Positions 6,685 through 15,668 of a stretch of DNA of 34,105 nt are shown here, piece by piece. The DNA is from Candidatus Kuenenia stuttgartensis (GTDB lineage: Bacteria; Planctomycetota; Planctomycetia; Pirellulales; UBA1268), in the NCBI GenBank assembly GCA_945883745.1, contig CAMCYH010000028.1, positions 1 to 34,105 of the forward strand, written 5' to 3'. The translations under genes were made by a program, and so were the position numbers. The notes below the pieces were generated by a model. The model made no database searches and was not told the DNA's origin. It saw nothing but the letters and a program-made list of their open reading frames with translations. The stretch's first letter is position 1. Every line of letters begins with the position of its first letter.

Positions 6685-9600
6685 GGTACCCAGTGCCTGC
6701 GTGAGATCGTCCCACGGCATCGGCATCCAAGCCACGGCTTCGGGAAGCGATCCGGACCGGGAAAATGCGATTGCCGAGGCCGTCTCGCCATCGGCCCGCT
6801 CGAGGCACCGGTCAACGCGATTCGTCAGCCGCTCGAGCCATTCCGGCACCTCCACACCCGACCCGCTCGCCACCCCCAGGAAGGCCCTTGCCCGCTCCTC
6901 GAGTTCCGCCCCGGCTCCCGTCGCCTTGCCGGTGGTGAGCTCAGTGACTGCCGGCTCGACGAACGACTCGAGTTCATCCTGTTCAAGGGCTGCCGAAAAC
7001 TCTCGCCGGACACGGTCGCCCACACTCGCCAGCCGCACGCCCGTCTCCTGCTCCAAGGCTCCGAGCTTCGCAACAAGGGCGGCCGCCGTCTCGGACGTCT
7101 CTTCACGCATACGGCTCCGCCACGCGGCCGCGGCAGCCGACTCGCTCCGCCGCGCGAGCACCCGGTGCGCCATCGTCACCGGCCGGAGCGTCCAGGCGAT
7201 CCGGTCATATTCGGCTTTCAGCCGCAGGAAATCGAGGAGCATGTAGATGTTTTCGCCGCGATCCGATTGGGTCGTGGTGGAGTTCCAGTCCCGATATTCA
7301 GCATGGTTCTCCGCGATGCTCTCAAGGACCAGCCGGATGCGCGACTGGGCCACCTTCATCGGCAGCGTGCCAGCCGCCAAGTCGTTGAGCAGCCGGGCTG
7401 GCCGACGGGATGCAGCGGCACCATCCAAGACATCTCCCTGGTCACGTTCGAGCGTCCGCTCCAAGAAGCTTCGCACGCCCCCCCGCAGGATACCGCGGAG
7501 CGAGGGGGGCGTGAGCACATGCTGGGTGAACAGGCCCGCACCATACTGCTCGACGAATTCCCGCAGCGTGTCGAAGGTTTTCTGGTCGCGCACCCGCTCG
7601 AGCACCGAGAGCCGTAGTTGCCGCGCGTGTGTCATCCAGGTTTCGAGGAGTTTCGGGACAAGGAGCGACAGGCCGTCGAGAATCCGCTGTTTGGCTATCG
7701 AATCCACGACCGCCTCCCCATCGGCAGATGGCGTGTGGGCGCTTTCCACGATCCGCTCCACCAGGCCCATCGCGGCTGCCTCGAACACGCGATCGAATTC
7801 GCTCACGCTCGCCCCACCCTTCGGCCGCTTTCGTTCCAAGCTCTTCGCCAACTGCACGACCCGCGTCGTCTCGGCCACCAGGCCGATCCGCGGCAGGCAG
7901 CCACATAACCGCGTCAGCAGCCGCTCCCGGCAGCGTGCCCGCACGATGCGATCAGGCTGTCCGCCCCGAGACAGCGGAATATAGAGCACCGCCTTGCCGG
8001 CAAGCCGTCCGCAGACCTCGTCGAGCAGGCTCTGAGAGGCAGCGACGTCGCCGCGGAGGATGGCGGCGAAGAGCCTGCCGACAAGCCCACGGGAAGCCGA
8101 CTGTGGTGCCGTGGCGACCGGTCGTGGTGCGGCAAACTGGATCCGTGCGGAAAGCATCCACAGCGTTTCGGTGATCTCGATGGCGGCATCGACCAGTCGT
8201 TCAGCGGCAGCATCTCGTTGCCAGCGAACCCGGTCCAGCTCTGCTTCCGGCATGCCGAGCGGCGTTGCGACGTCGCGGCCGGAAATGACCGCGGCCGCCC
8301 GCACCATCGCCCGTCGCTGACGGCGCAGCGTGTGTCGCCAGCCGACAACTGCATCGATTTCTTCACGCGAGGGGCCGCTTCCGGCACGATTGTCAGCGGC
8401 ACAGGCCGCCGTCACGGCATGACGCAAAAGCCGCGAACAGCCGGCGAGAAACTCCGCCGCCTGCTCGACCGCCGCCGGCCCGCTGCCCGACGTGCCACCA
8501 GGCTGCTCGTGCTCCAGCATCCCGCCGTCGACACCATCATCAGTGGAGTCCCTCCAGACCATCGACTCGTAGGCGCTGGCTACGCTCTCTTCTCCATCGG
8601 GCTGCTCGTCATCTTCGGCCCTACCGGCAGCCGGCATGTCGCCGAGGCTGGAGTCGGCAGGCTCGCGTCCGGCAGCGGCCATCTCGATGATGTCGGCGAC
8701 TCCACTCGTATTGGCCTCGACCAGTTCAAGAAACCGCCTCACGCGGACACGGCCCTCCGGTGAGCGATCGCCAAACGCACGGGCCAGCCAGCGGGCTGCG
8801 GCGGCCAGCCACTCACCCCCCAACTGCTCGAGCGTCGGCCCCTCCAGCAGCGATGCCCAGCAGACAAGCAGACCCATCGCGCCATCAAGATCCCCCTCCC
8901 GGAGCAACGACTCGGTTGCCTGGGCATGGCTGCGGGGAGACGTGAACGAGGCCACCTCCTTCCGCCAGAATCCGGGAGGCGGCGGCTCGGCCCCCAGCGC
9001 GTGACGCCGCTGCAGCGACGCGATCACCTCACGGGTCGAATCACGCACTTCCCGACCGGAGAGATAATCGACTCCCGACACGGTCGTCGTCGCGTAGCGA
9101 TCCCACCAGGTGCCGATTTTTTCCAGCGAGTTGTCGGCCCGCGTCGCCTCGCGGTGGGCCCCCGCAAGGGCCGCCTGCCGCCAGACAGCGGCATAGCCGT
9201 CAAGGATCGCTCCGGTCTCGTCGATCAGGTCGTCGACGCGCGGATCGGGCAGGCTCTCGCCACCCGGTTCATGAAGCGGAAACTGTCCGGCCAGCCCGAG
9301 AATGTTCCACGGATCGACCATTGCCCCACAGCCCACGGCGCGAAACAAGAGATCGGTGGCCGCATCGAGGTGATCGAGCGCCGCGCGAGCCGAGACCCCC
9401 GCATCATCACCGGGCTTCGCGAGCCGCAGTGTCTGCTGGGCGGCCACGATGCTGCCGCTGATGCGTGCGAGCATCCGAGCCGACGCCGCCGGGACGACAC
9501 CCGCCAGCCGCTCGGCTTCAGCCGCGCGGCCAAGCCGCGACATCACCGCCGCGAGCGCCACGCTCTCGACCTGCCGGGCACGGCGTTTGGCCAATAAGGC

Positions 9601-10728
9601 ATTGATGTGGCGGCGAACACCGCCAAACGGCTGCCGCAGCCGGCGGACCTCCTCGTCGAGCCGGAGTCGATGCGGCTCGGGCAGTTGTTCCATCAGCCAG
9701 CGGTAGAAGGCATCGCGATACCCGGCGATGCGGGGCAGCAGCTCTGCCAGCGGCAAACCCGCCTGGTGAGCTCCCGGGCCGTGGCCGGAGAGACCTGAGG
9801 CCATCAGCATGACGCCGGCGAGTACCGCGGACGATTCACGGCGCAGATCGGCCGTGTCGCTCGAGCCGGACCCGCTCTCGGCCGCCGCGGCCACGGGCCA
9901 GGTAAGGATCCCGTCGAGCGTGGCCTGCTGCACGACCATCCTTCGATAGCAGCCGGCGTTGTCGATGTGGTTGGGATCCCACAGTCCGAAAAGATAATTC
10001 GGCCGACTGGCTGCCGGATGCAAAAAGTCGAAAGCCCGCGGATCGATCGCCAGTTCCTCGAGCATCTCGAGGTCGAAGTCGGCCTGCCGCAGAAGGTCCG
10101 AGGGAGCGACAGCGAGAATGTCGATCGCGCCCTGCACGAGATCGCGATACCGGCCATGCGCGGGGCCGACACCGGCCATGAAGATCGGCAGCGGCCGCAC
10201 CCGTTCATGGGGATAGGATTCCGAAAGCCGGCCATTCTCGAGGACCGCCACCGGCCGCCAACCGACATAGTCATTCAGCCTGTTGATCCCCCGCTCAACG
10301 ATCCGCTCGATCGCGTCGTCGTCACCGGAAGCCACCTCCGCGAGCACGGCCTGGGCGGCCGCCATCAGGAAAAAAGGTCGCTCAATTGCTCCGGCCGGCT
10401 GGTGCTCGAGCAGATCGGCATGAAACCCCCGGTATGCCCGGGGCAGGTGTTCGAAAACGAGCTCAATGGTGACTCGGGCCTGGGCCGCCTGCCGAAAGGC
10501 AGGCTCAGCCGACTCAAGTTCGCCAAGCCGTTGCCGGAGCGCACCAGCCACGATGCTCGCCGCGTCGGGCCGCTCCGTCACGGCCGCACCATCCTCTCCA
10601 GGAACGGTCTCAACCGCGGCGAAGAGTTCGTTCAACGCCCGCCAGGCCGTCGGGTCGAACGAGCCCGAGGAGAAATTGAGGTAGCCCAGAACCTGTGAGG
10701 CCGGATCGGTCGGTCGTGATGCCGTCAT
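6682..10728 (-). CDS. Very large conserved-type hypothetical protein
   Basis: This encodes about 1348 residues and I recognise no domain in it. It lacks a signal peptide and obvious membrane segments, so it is predicted cytoplasmic. The sequence is rich in Ala, Arg, Leu and Glu with long amphipathic stretches, suggesting a mostly helical, repeat-like (TPR/HEAT-style) solenoid. A low-complexity acidic Ser/Gly/Glu-rich linker (around residues 690-760, containing AEDDEQPDGEESVAS) divides it into two halves. The N-terminal half has aromatic-rich stretches such as LGYLNFSSGSFDPTAWRALN and RPNYLFGLWDPNHIDNAGCY. The start is uncertain between the ATG at 10728 and a GTG at 10737 (a TAGGAT lies just upstream of the GTG). 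It is transcribed alone: convergent with the DUF1080 gene and divergent from the beta-propeller gene. Codon use resembles its neighbours, so recent transfer is not suggested. Confidence 0.8.
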   Translation of the reverse strand: MTASRPTDPASQVLGYLNFSSGSFDPTAWRALNELFAAVETVPGEDGAAVTERPDAASIVAGALRQRLGELESAEPAFRQAAQARVTIELVFEHLPRAYRGFHADLLEHQPAGAIERPFFLMAAAQAVLAEVASGDDDAIERIVERGINRLNDYVGWRPVAVLENGRLSESYPHERVRPLPIFMAGVGPAHGRYRDLVQGAIDILAVAPSDLLRQADFDLEMLEELAIDPRAFDFLHPAASRPNYLFGLWDPNHIDNAGCYRRMVVQQATLDGILTWPVAAAAESGSGSSDTADLRRESSAVLAGVMLMASGLSGHGPGAHQAGLPLAELLPRIAGYRDAFYRWLMEQLPEPHRLRLDEEVRRLRQPFGGVRRHINALLAKRRARQVESVALAAVMSRLGRAAEAERLAGVVPAASARMLARISGSIVAAQQTLRLAKPGDDAGVSARAALDHLDAATDLLFRAVGCGAMVDPWNILGLAGQFPLHEPGGESLPDPRVDDLIDETGAILDGYAAVWRQAALAGAHREATRADNSLEKIGTWWDRYATTTVSGVDYLSGREVRDSTREVIASLQRRHALGAEPPPPGFWRKEVASFTSPRSHAQATESLLREGDLDGAMGLLVCWASLLEGPTLEQLGGEWLAAAARWLARAFGDRSPEGRVRVRRFLELVEANTSGVADIIEMAAAGREPADSSLGDMPAAGRAEDDEQPDGEESVASAYESMVWRDSTDDGVDGGMLEHEQPGGTSGSGPAAVEQAAEFLAGCSRLLRHAVTAACAADNRAGSGPSREEIDAVVGWRHTLRRQRRAMVRAAAVISGRDVATPLGMPEAELDRVRWQRDAAAERLVDAAIEITETLWMLSARIQFAAPRPVATAPQSASRGLVGRLFAAILRGDVAASQSLLDEVCGRLAGKAVLYIPLSRGGQPDRIVRARCRERLLTRLCGCLPRIGLVAETTRVVQLAKSLERKRPKGGASVSEFDRVFEAAAMGLVERIVESAHTPSADGEAVVDSIAKQRILDGLSLLVPKLLETWMTHARQLRLSVLERVRDQKTFDTLREFVEQYGAGLFTQHVLTPPSLRGILRGGVRSFLERTLERDQGDVLDGAAASRRPARLLNDLAAGTLPMKVAQSRIRLVLESIAENHAEYRDWNSTTTQSDRGENIYMLLDFLRLKAEYDRIAWTLRPVTMAHRVLARRSESAAAAAWRSRMREETSETAAALVAKLGALEQETGVRLASVGDRVRREFSAALEQDELESFVEPAVTELTTGKATGAGAELEERARAFLGVASGSGVEVPEWLERLTNRVDRCLERADGETASAIAFSRSGSLPEAVAWMPMPWDDLTQALGT

Positions 10729-10830
10729 GACCCGCACGATCCTACCCCACGCCGAGCGATGTTGCGTGTGCTCCCCCGTGAACTACGCTTGCCAGGAAGG
10801 TTTCCCCACATTTTTCCCGTCAGGCTTGCC

Positions 10831-12111
10831 ATGCGATCCATCCTGCCATCCCTTGCTGCATGCGTTGCTGCCGGCCTCGTCGGCTCGGCCTCTCCGGCCG
10901 GTGAACAGGTCTGTGGCACGGTGGCCGACGCCTTCGTGGCCGAAGAACTCGGGCTCCGCCGCGAATGGATCGTACAGGTGCCCTTCAACACGTCGGCCAC
11001 ACGGCTCGAGCATGTGACAGTCGCCGACGGAATCGTCATCGCGACGGCCGGTGACGGGAGCCTGCATGGCATCGCAGCTCCCGTCGCCCGAGCTGACGAC
11101 GTCGAAGCTCGAGTCGGCCAGCCGGCACCAGGCACCGTGCTCTGGTCACATTTTCCGAGTGGCGGTGACGGCGGTCTTCGTCCAGCCGCAGTGGGCAGCG
11201 GCATCGTTGTCATCGCCGGAGACTTCGCGGTCCTCGGCATCGATCTCCTCACCGGCAGCACGCTCTGGCGGGAACCGTTGCCGAGCCCAGCAGTCGCAGC
11301 GGCAGTCATCAGTAGTGACTGGGTGTATGTTCCAATCGAGGGCGGTCGACTGATGCGTTACGCCGTCAATCCATACCGGGAGCCTGGAGTCCAAAAGGTT
11401 CTTGGAAAGAAAGACGCCAGTGGCACATCCGCCACGGATACGCAGAAACGGTTGGCCGTCTCGCGCACCACCGGTACGAAGGTCCCGCCGCTCCAACTCA
11501 GTACCCACGGAAGCGTGGCGTTTGCACCACTCACACTGAAAGAAGGTGTGCTGTGGTGCACGACCGACGGCCTGCTCACATGGCTGAACCCGGCACAGCC
11601 GGAATGGGTACGGTCAGAGTTTACGCTCGGCAAGCCGCCAGCCGGCCGACCCCTCATCCTCGATTCGAACGGCGGCACCTCGATCTTCATCGCATCAAAC
11701 ACCGGCCCGTCGGGGAGCGACGTCATCCGCATCGACCTGCTTCCCAGCGGAATGGTGTTCGCATGGCAGCAGCCGCTGGACGATGCCGTCGCGGGCGGCG
11801 GCACGCGGTCCGGTGACATGATTCTTGTGCCACTCGCGACCGGTGGCCTGGCGGCCCTTGCTGCCGCTGACGGCAAGCGGCTCTGGACCCATCCGCGGCA
11901 GGTTCAGTTGCTGGCCGTCACCTCCAAGCGGCTCTGGTGCATTGACGACATGGGCCGGCTGGCGACCCTTGACCCAGCCGACGGCCGGCGGCTCGAACAG
12001 TTTTGTCTCGCGCCCTTCCGCGTGCCGGTGGTCAATGACACGACGGATCGGCTCATCCTGGCTTCGCCCGGCGGCGTCGTTGCATCACTGGCCCCCCGCG
12101 GCGGCGAGTAG
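10831..12111 (+). CDS. Secreted PQQ-like beta-propeller protein
   Basis: The product has 426 residues. The start at ATG 10831 is chosen because it opens a signal peptide (MRSILPSLAACVAAGLVGSA, cleavage near SPAGEQ); the frame is open further upstream, but without a signal. The mature protein consists of repeated blade-like units of the PQQ/quinoprotein type: VTVADGIVIATAGDGSLHGI, IVVIAGDFAVLGIDLLTGST with LWREPLP, WVYVPIEGGRLMRY, LATGGLAALAAADGKRLWTH and KRLWCIDDMGRLATLDPADG. The A/G-D-G-xxLW blade ends are the family hallmark. No catalytic residues for an alcohol dehydrogenase are seen, so it is more likely a BamB-like or generic extracytoplasmic scaffold than an enzyme. It is divergent from the large hypothetical and ends 3 bp from the convergent mtfA-like gene. 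Confidence 0.8.
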   Translation: MRSILPSLAACVAAGLVGSASPAGEQVCGTVADAFVAEELGLRREWIVQVPFNTSATRLEHVTVADGIVIATAGDGSLHGIAAPVARADDVEARVGQPAPGTVLWSHFPSGGDGGLRPAAVGSGIVVIAGDFAVLGIDLLTGSTLWREPLPSPAVAAAVISSDWVYVPIEGGRLMRYAVNPYREPGVQKVLGKKDASGTSATDTQKRLAVSRTTGTKVPPLQLSTHGSVAFAPLTLKEGVLWCTTDGLLTWLNPAQPEWVRSEFTLGKPPAGRPLILDSNGGTSIFIASNTGPSGSDVIRIDLLPSGMVFAWQQPLDDAVAGGGTRSGDMILVPLATGGLAALAAADGKRLWTHPRQVQLLAVTSKRLWCIDDMGRLATLDPADGRRLEQFCLAPFRVPVVNDTTDRLILASPGGVVASLAPRGGE

Positions 12112-12114
12112 ATC

Positions 12115-12897
12115 TCAGCCCTGGGGACGCACTGGCACACGGGCTTTGGGGTCCTGCCGCCAGGCGATTCGGAGCAGGTCGTAGAGTTGACCGTCACCGC
12201 GGGCGAGCCGGTGCGGATCCTGAAAGAAGCACTCCGTCGCCACTGCGAAAAACTCCCCCGGACCCTCGGCTGCATAGTCATCGAGCGCGACAAACCGGCC
12301 GGCTTCCAAGGCCCTTTCGAACCGGTCACGACATTCACGCATTTCCGCCGCCCAACAAGCCCGGTCACCATCCAGCGGGGGCACCCCATCGATCTCGCCA
12401 TCGAGCATGTCGATCAGGTGGGAGAACTCGTGGATGACGACACTGCGTGTCCCCCCATCCCGGAGCCGTCCTCCGTCGACAACCCTCGGCCACGATAGGA
12501 CGACGCTCCCTCCCGACCATGTTTCACCAAGCCGGACCTCCTGCCACTCCAGTGCACCACCACCATCGAGCGGCTCTCGCCTCGGCACGAGGTAGTCGCC
12601 CGGGTAGACGAGCACGGAGCGGAGCCGATCGAAATACTCCTCGGAAAATCCGAGCGCGAGGATTCCCGCCTGACCGGCGATCGTCACCCGCACCTCGTCG
12701 GTGATCTGCATGCCGCCACAGCCCTCAAACGACTTCTCGGCGAGAAACACCGCGATCCACTCGCGGAGTTGCTGTCGCTGGTGCTGCTCGAGCCACTCGG
12801 CATGGCGGACATTCCGCCGCATCAGGGCGTCCCAGGCCATGGGGAAGGGCTGATCGCGGATGGACCGCCGACGTCGGTTCCGCAGCCAGGAAAGCAT
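12115..12897 (-). CDS. mtfA: MtfA-like zinc peptidase
   Basis: The product has 260 residues, close to the usual 250-270 for MtfA (Mlc titration factor A, M90 peptidase family). The zinc-binding gluzincin motif HEFSH is at residues 156-160 in VVIHEFSHLIDMLDG, and the downstream EGPGEFFAVATECFFQDP carries the third ligand glutamate and the typical ATE-FF signature. The N-terminus (FPMAWDALMRRNV, LREWIAVFLAEKSFEGCGG, RVTIAGQAGILALG) also matches the family. In enterobacteria MtfA binds the glucose repressor Mlc and has aminopeptidase activity. Here Mlc is not visible, so only a cytosolic metallopeptidase role is safely inferred. The ATG at 12897 is preferred over a GTG at 12906. It is the last gene of the minus-strand envelope cluster, 15 nt after the small membrane protein. 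Confidence 0.88.
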   Translation of the reverse strand: MLSWLRNRRRRSIRDQPFPMAWDALMRRNVRHAEWLEQHQRQQLREWIAVFLAEKSFEGCGGMQITDEVRVTIAGQAGILALGFSEEYFDRLRSVLVYPGDYLVPRREPLDGGGALEWQEVRLGETWSGGSVVLSWPRVVDGGRLRDGGTRSVVIHEFSHLIDMLDGEIDGVPPLDGDRACWAAEMRECRDRFERALEAGRFVALDDYAAEGPGEFFAVATECFFQDPHRLARGDGQLYDLLRIAWRQDPKARVPVRPQG

Positions 12898-12912
12898 GCC
12901 AGCCACCGCCGC

Positions 12913-13062
12913 CTACGGCTTGAGGGGCAGGCCGCGAGAGAAGAGGTCGATGGCGAGGATGATGCAGGCGAGCGTCATCGCCACGAATGCCATCGCCAGC
13001 ATCGCCGTATAGACGTTCATCGGGCCACGCCGCTGCTCAATTGGCTGCAGGTCGTCACTCAT
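12913..13062 (-). CDS. 49-residue single-helix membrane protein
   Basis: This short frame starts at the ATG 13062 and ends at the TAG 12913-12915. It encodes MSDDLQPIEQRRGPMNVYTA followed by a hydrophobic helix (MLAMAFVAMTLACIILAIDL) and a short polar tail, FSRGLPLKP. One transmembrane segment with a cytoplasmic N-terminus is predicted. An AAGGAGG lies 15 nt upstream of the ATG, longer than ideal but unusually strong for this genome. It sits between the membrane coiled-coil gene (36 nt upstream) and mtfA (15 nt downstream) on the same strand. I recall similar NVYT-plus-helix mini-proteins in other planctomycetes, but cannot verify that here. The function is unknown; as an adaptor or small subunit it could partner the coiled-coil protein. 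Confidence 0.72.
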   Translation of the reverse strand: MSDDLQPIEQRRGPMNVYTAMLAMAFVAMTLACIILAIDLFSRGLPLKP

Positions 13063-13098
13063 CGCTGCGGCTCGGAGCCTCCTTGAAAACCTACGGCC

Positions 13099-13926
13099 TC
13101 ACGCTGCCTTCAGGCGGGTCGTGACCCGGTCGCCCCGTTGCACCACGCCGCGGGCGTATTCCTTTTGGATCACCGCGACGGAGCGGTCCGGCTTGACAGC
13201 CTTCACAACCGCCCGGCCCACGTACTGATCATTGCGATAGAGTTCGAGAACGTGGCCCAGCTGCAGGCCGTCATCCCCACCAAGCGATACCTCGACCGAC
13301 CCATCTGCCACCGCCATCACCACGCCGTCGATCGTCGGCACCTGATCACGGGGTAGGCTGTCGACCGCCAGCCCGCTCTGCTTGAGCAGGAGCCGGGCGT
13401 TGGCCAACTGCTTTTCCAGCTGGGCCTTTCGCTCTTCCACGATCGCCAGGGTCGACTGCTTTTCGTGAAGCTGCGCCGAGAACTGCACCGACCGGCCGAT
13501 CTGCTCGTCCACCGTCACCTGCTGGGCGCGAACCTCTTCCCGCAGTTTCTCGACGTTGTCGGTCGCCCGCTTCAATTCGGCCTGCACCACACTCAACTCG
13601 TTGATGGCTTCCTTCGCCTTTGACATGAGCGTGTCGCGATTTTCCTTCAGCTCATTGAGCTCCGTGCTCTGCTCGGCGAGGGCATACTGCAACTTCGCCA
13701 CCACCTGGTCTCGTTCGGCCTCGGAACTGGCCACCTGAGACTGCAGCGAGTCGATCGTTTCGAGAAGCTGGCCGCGCCTTTCCTTGTCAGCGGCCAGTTC
13801 CTTTTCCAATCGCTCCGCTTCGGTCTTCCAGTTGGTATGGGAGGCGAAGATGGCGACGGCGAAGCTCATGAACACGAGGCTCATGATGAACACCGCGAAC
13901 ACGAAGATTTTGCCGAGAATGTTCAT
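13099..13926 (-). CDS. Membrane-anchored coiled-coil protein
   Basis: The product has 275 residues. The ATG at 13926 is chosen because it directly precedes a membrane anchor (MNILGKIFVFAVFIMSLVFM, helix about 4-28); the open frame upstream overlaps lnt antisense-free sequence but reads as non-coding. Residues about 30-185 are a nearly continuous coiled coil rich in E, K, Q and L (RLEKELAADKERRGQLLETI, LKENRDTLMSKAKEAI, AIVEERKAQLEKQLANARLL). Residues about 200-275 form a small beta-rich domain (IDGVVMAVADGSVEVSLGGD, GHVLELYRNDQYVGRAVVKA, VQRGDRVTTRL). The TM, coiled-coil and beta-domain order recalls MreC-like shape and other envelope scaffolds, but I do not claim homology. Its position between lnt and a one-helix protein supports a cell-envelope role. 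The domain probably lies on the non-cytoplasmic side. Confidence 0.8.
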   Translation of the reverse strand: MNILGKIFVFAVFIMSLVFMSFAVAIFASHTNWKTEAERLEKELAADKERRGQLLETIDSLQSQVASSEAERDQVVAKLQYALAEQSTELNELKENRDTLMSKAKEAINELSVVQAELKRATDNVEKLREEVRAQQVTVDEQIGRSVQFSAQLHEKQSTLAIVEERKAQLEKQLANARLLLKQSGLAVDSLPRDQVPTIDGVVMAVADGSVEVSLGGDDGLQLGHVLELYRNDQYVGRAVVKAVKPDRSVAVIQKEYARGVVQRGDRVTTRLKAA

Positions 13927-13988
13927 TGCGCACCCTCTCTCACCTGGCGTCCAGCCTAGGACTTGATCGGCCGCCGGGTCAACGCGAC

Positions 13989-15668
13989 TCAAGCCCGGTA
14001 CGATTCCGCCTTCGCATCCTGCCGCACGGCCTTGATCATGATACCTCCCACAATCGCCACACACCCCCAAGCCGGTAGACTCCCCCAGGCCAGCCACGGA
14101 CTCTGGCGTCCATCGGGCTCGACGCGGGCCCGGAGCGTGGCGGTGGCCCGCCGCGGCCCCCGCGCGAGCAAACGACCCGATCCATCGATCCACCCGGAAA
14201 ACCCCGTGTTGGCTGCGATTACGAGGGGGGTCCGCACTTCAACCGCCCGAAAAATGGCGGCGGCCAGGTGCATGTCGAGTTCGCTCGACCCCCAAAACCA
14301 GCCGTCGTTGGTGAGGTTGACGATCACGTCGGGGCGACCGCCAGCCTGCTCGAGGGTTCGCACCATTCCAAGCACTGCTGCCGGCAGGGCCGTCTCGTAG
14401 CAGATGTTCACGGCCACACGGTGCCCGGCGATCGCCACGGCCACCGGTTCGGTGCCGGCGGTGAGGCCCGCGGGCAGCGGCGTGAGCGAGTAGAGCCAAG
14501 GGAACCGGTTCGCCAACGGGATGTATTCGCCAAACATCACCGGATACATCTTTTCGTAACAGTCAAGCGGATCACCCGCGGCGTCGAGAAACAGTCCGCA
14601 GTTGTAGTTGCGGGCGCCGGCAGGAGCGTGCGGCGTGATCTCCTGCTTGTCGACGCCGACGAGCCAGTGCGTGCCGTAGCGACGGGCGTAGGCGGCCAGC
14701 GCCGCCCGTCGATCCTGTTCCAGCGCCTCGCGACACTGCCGCTGACGATCTGCCGCAGATGCCGTACTGCCCGCGTCTGTGGGGCCGAGCATCTGCTCGA
14801 CCACGGGTTCCGGAAGCATCTCGTCGGGATCGATCTCGAGCAGGCCCCAGCGCCACATCGTCTCCGGCCAGACGATGAGATCGGGAGCATCGCCGGGCGT
14901 GGCTGCAAGCCCCGCGATCGTGAGGTCGTCGTAGTGCCTGGCCACATCGGCCTCCGCACCAGGTTCATGCTTGAGCTCCGTATCGATCGAGCCCTGGACA
15001 AGCAGCACGTCGAGCGGCCTGCCAGTTGGCCGCGGTTCGTCAGCGAGCCGCCACGAGCCATACGCAAGGGCCACCACCATCACGATGGCCGCGATCGTCA
15101 TCTGGCGGAACGAACGCGACGCCAGAGCGGCCGCCACGAGCATCACGACGCCGCTGATCCCGACCGTGCTGAACAGGTCGGCTATCTGGATGAGCGTGGT
15201 CCACCGCCACTGGGTATGCCCGAGGCCGGCGAATGTGAAGCCTCCCAGCAGACTGCTGCGAACCTGCTCGCAGGCCACCCACGCCAGCGGTGCGGCGGCC
15301 AGCAGTGGCCAGCCGAGCCGGTGCACGAGCGTGCGCGCCACCCACACAAAGAGCGGCACGTAGCCGCCGAGATACGCGGCGAGGGCAACCCAGCCGATCG
15401 CGGTCGCCGGATGGGGAAGCCGCAGCCAATGAATCGCCAACAGCCAGTGGAGGAAGCCAGCCACCCAGAGCACCCGCCATGGATGGGCCACGGCCAGCTG
15501 CGGCCAGCGCACGATCGCCAGCCAGGGGAGCGGGGCCAGCCAGGCCGCCCACCAGAGGTCGGCCGGCGGCTGGACGAGAAACATCGTCGTCGCGCCCGCA
15601 AGTGCCGCAGTCCACAGCCGGCGATGGCCGACACCGGCCATGGCGTCCGCGGTCTCTTGCCCGCTCAT
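13989..15668 (-). CDS. lnt: Apolipoprotein N-acyltransferase
   Basis: The product has 559 residues and transfers an acyl chain from phospholipid to the N-terminal cysteine of lipoproteins at the inner membrane, the last step of lipoprotein maturation. Residues 15-205 contain several hydrophobic helices (for example ATTMFLVQPPADLWWAAWLA and ISGVVMLVAAALA). Residues 215-520 are the CN-hydrolase (nitrilase-like) domain. The catalytic triad is visible: E269 in VWPET, K373 in YEKMYPVMFGEYIP and C423 in VNICYE. The supporting motif VIVNLTNDGWFWGSSELDMH and the final ANTGFSGWIDGSGRLL are also typical. The start codon overlaps the stop of the upstream lipoyl-fold gene by 4 nt (ATGA), suggesting translational coupling. 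The next gene downstream begins 62 nt later. It is somewhat longer than the E. coli enzyme owing to an insertion after E269. Confidence 0.95.
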   Translation of the reverse strand: MSGQETADAMAGVGHRRLWTAALAGATTMFLVQPPADLWWAAWLAPLPWLAIVRWPQLAVAHPWRVLWVAGFLHWLLAIHWLRLPHPATAIGWVALAAYLGGYVPLFVWVARTLVHRLGWPLLAAAPLAWVACEQVRSSLLGGFTFAGLGHTQWRWTTLIQIADLFSTVGISGVVMLVAAALASRSFRQMTIAAIVMVVALAYGSWRLADEPRPTGRPLDVLLVQGSIDTELKHEPGAEADVARHYDDLTIAGLAATPGDAPDLIVWPETMWRWGLLEIDPDEMLPEPVVEQMLGPTDAGSTASAADRQRQCREALEQDRRAALAAYARRYGTHWLVGVDKQEITPHAPAGARNYNCGLFLDAAGDPLDCYEKMYPVMFGEYIPLANRFPWLYSLTPLPAGLTAGTEPVAVAIAGHRVAVNICYETALPAAVLGMVRTLEQAGGRPDVIVNLTNDGWFWGSSELDMHLAAAIFRAVEVRTPLVIAANTGFSGWIDGSGRLLARGPRRATATLRARVEPDGRQSPWLAWGSLPAWGCVAIVGGIMIKAVRQDAKAESYRA

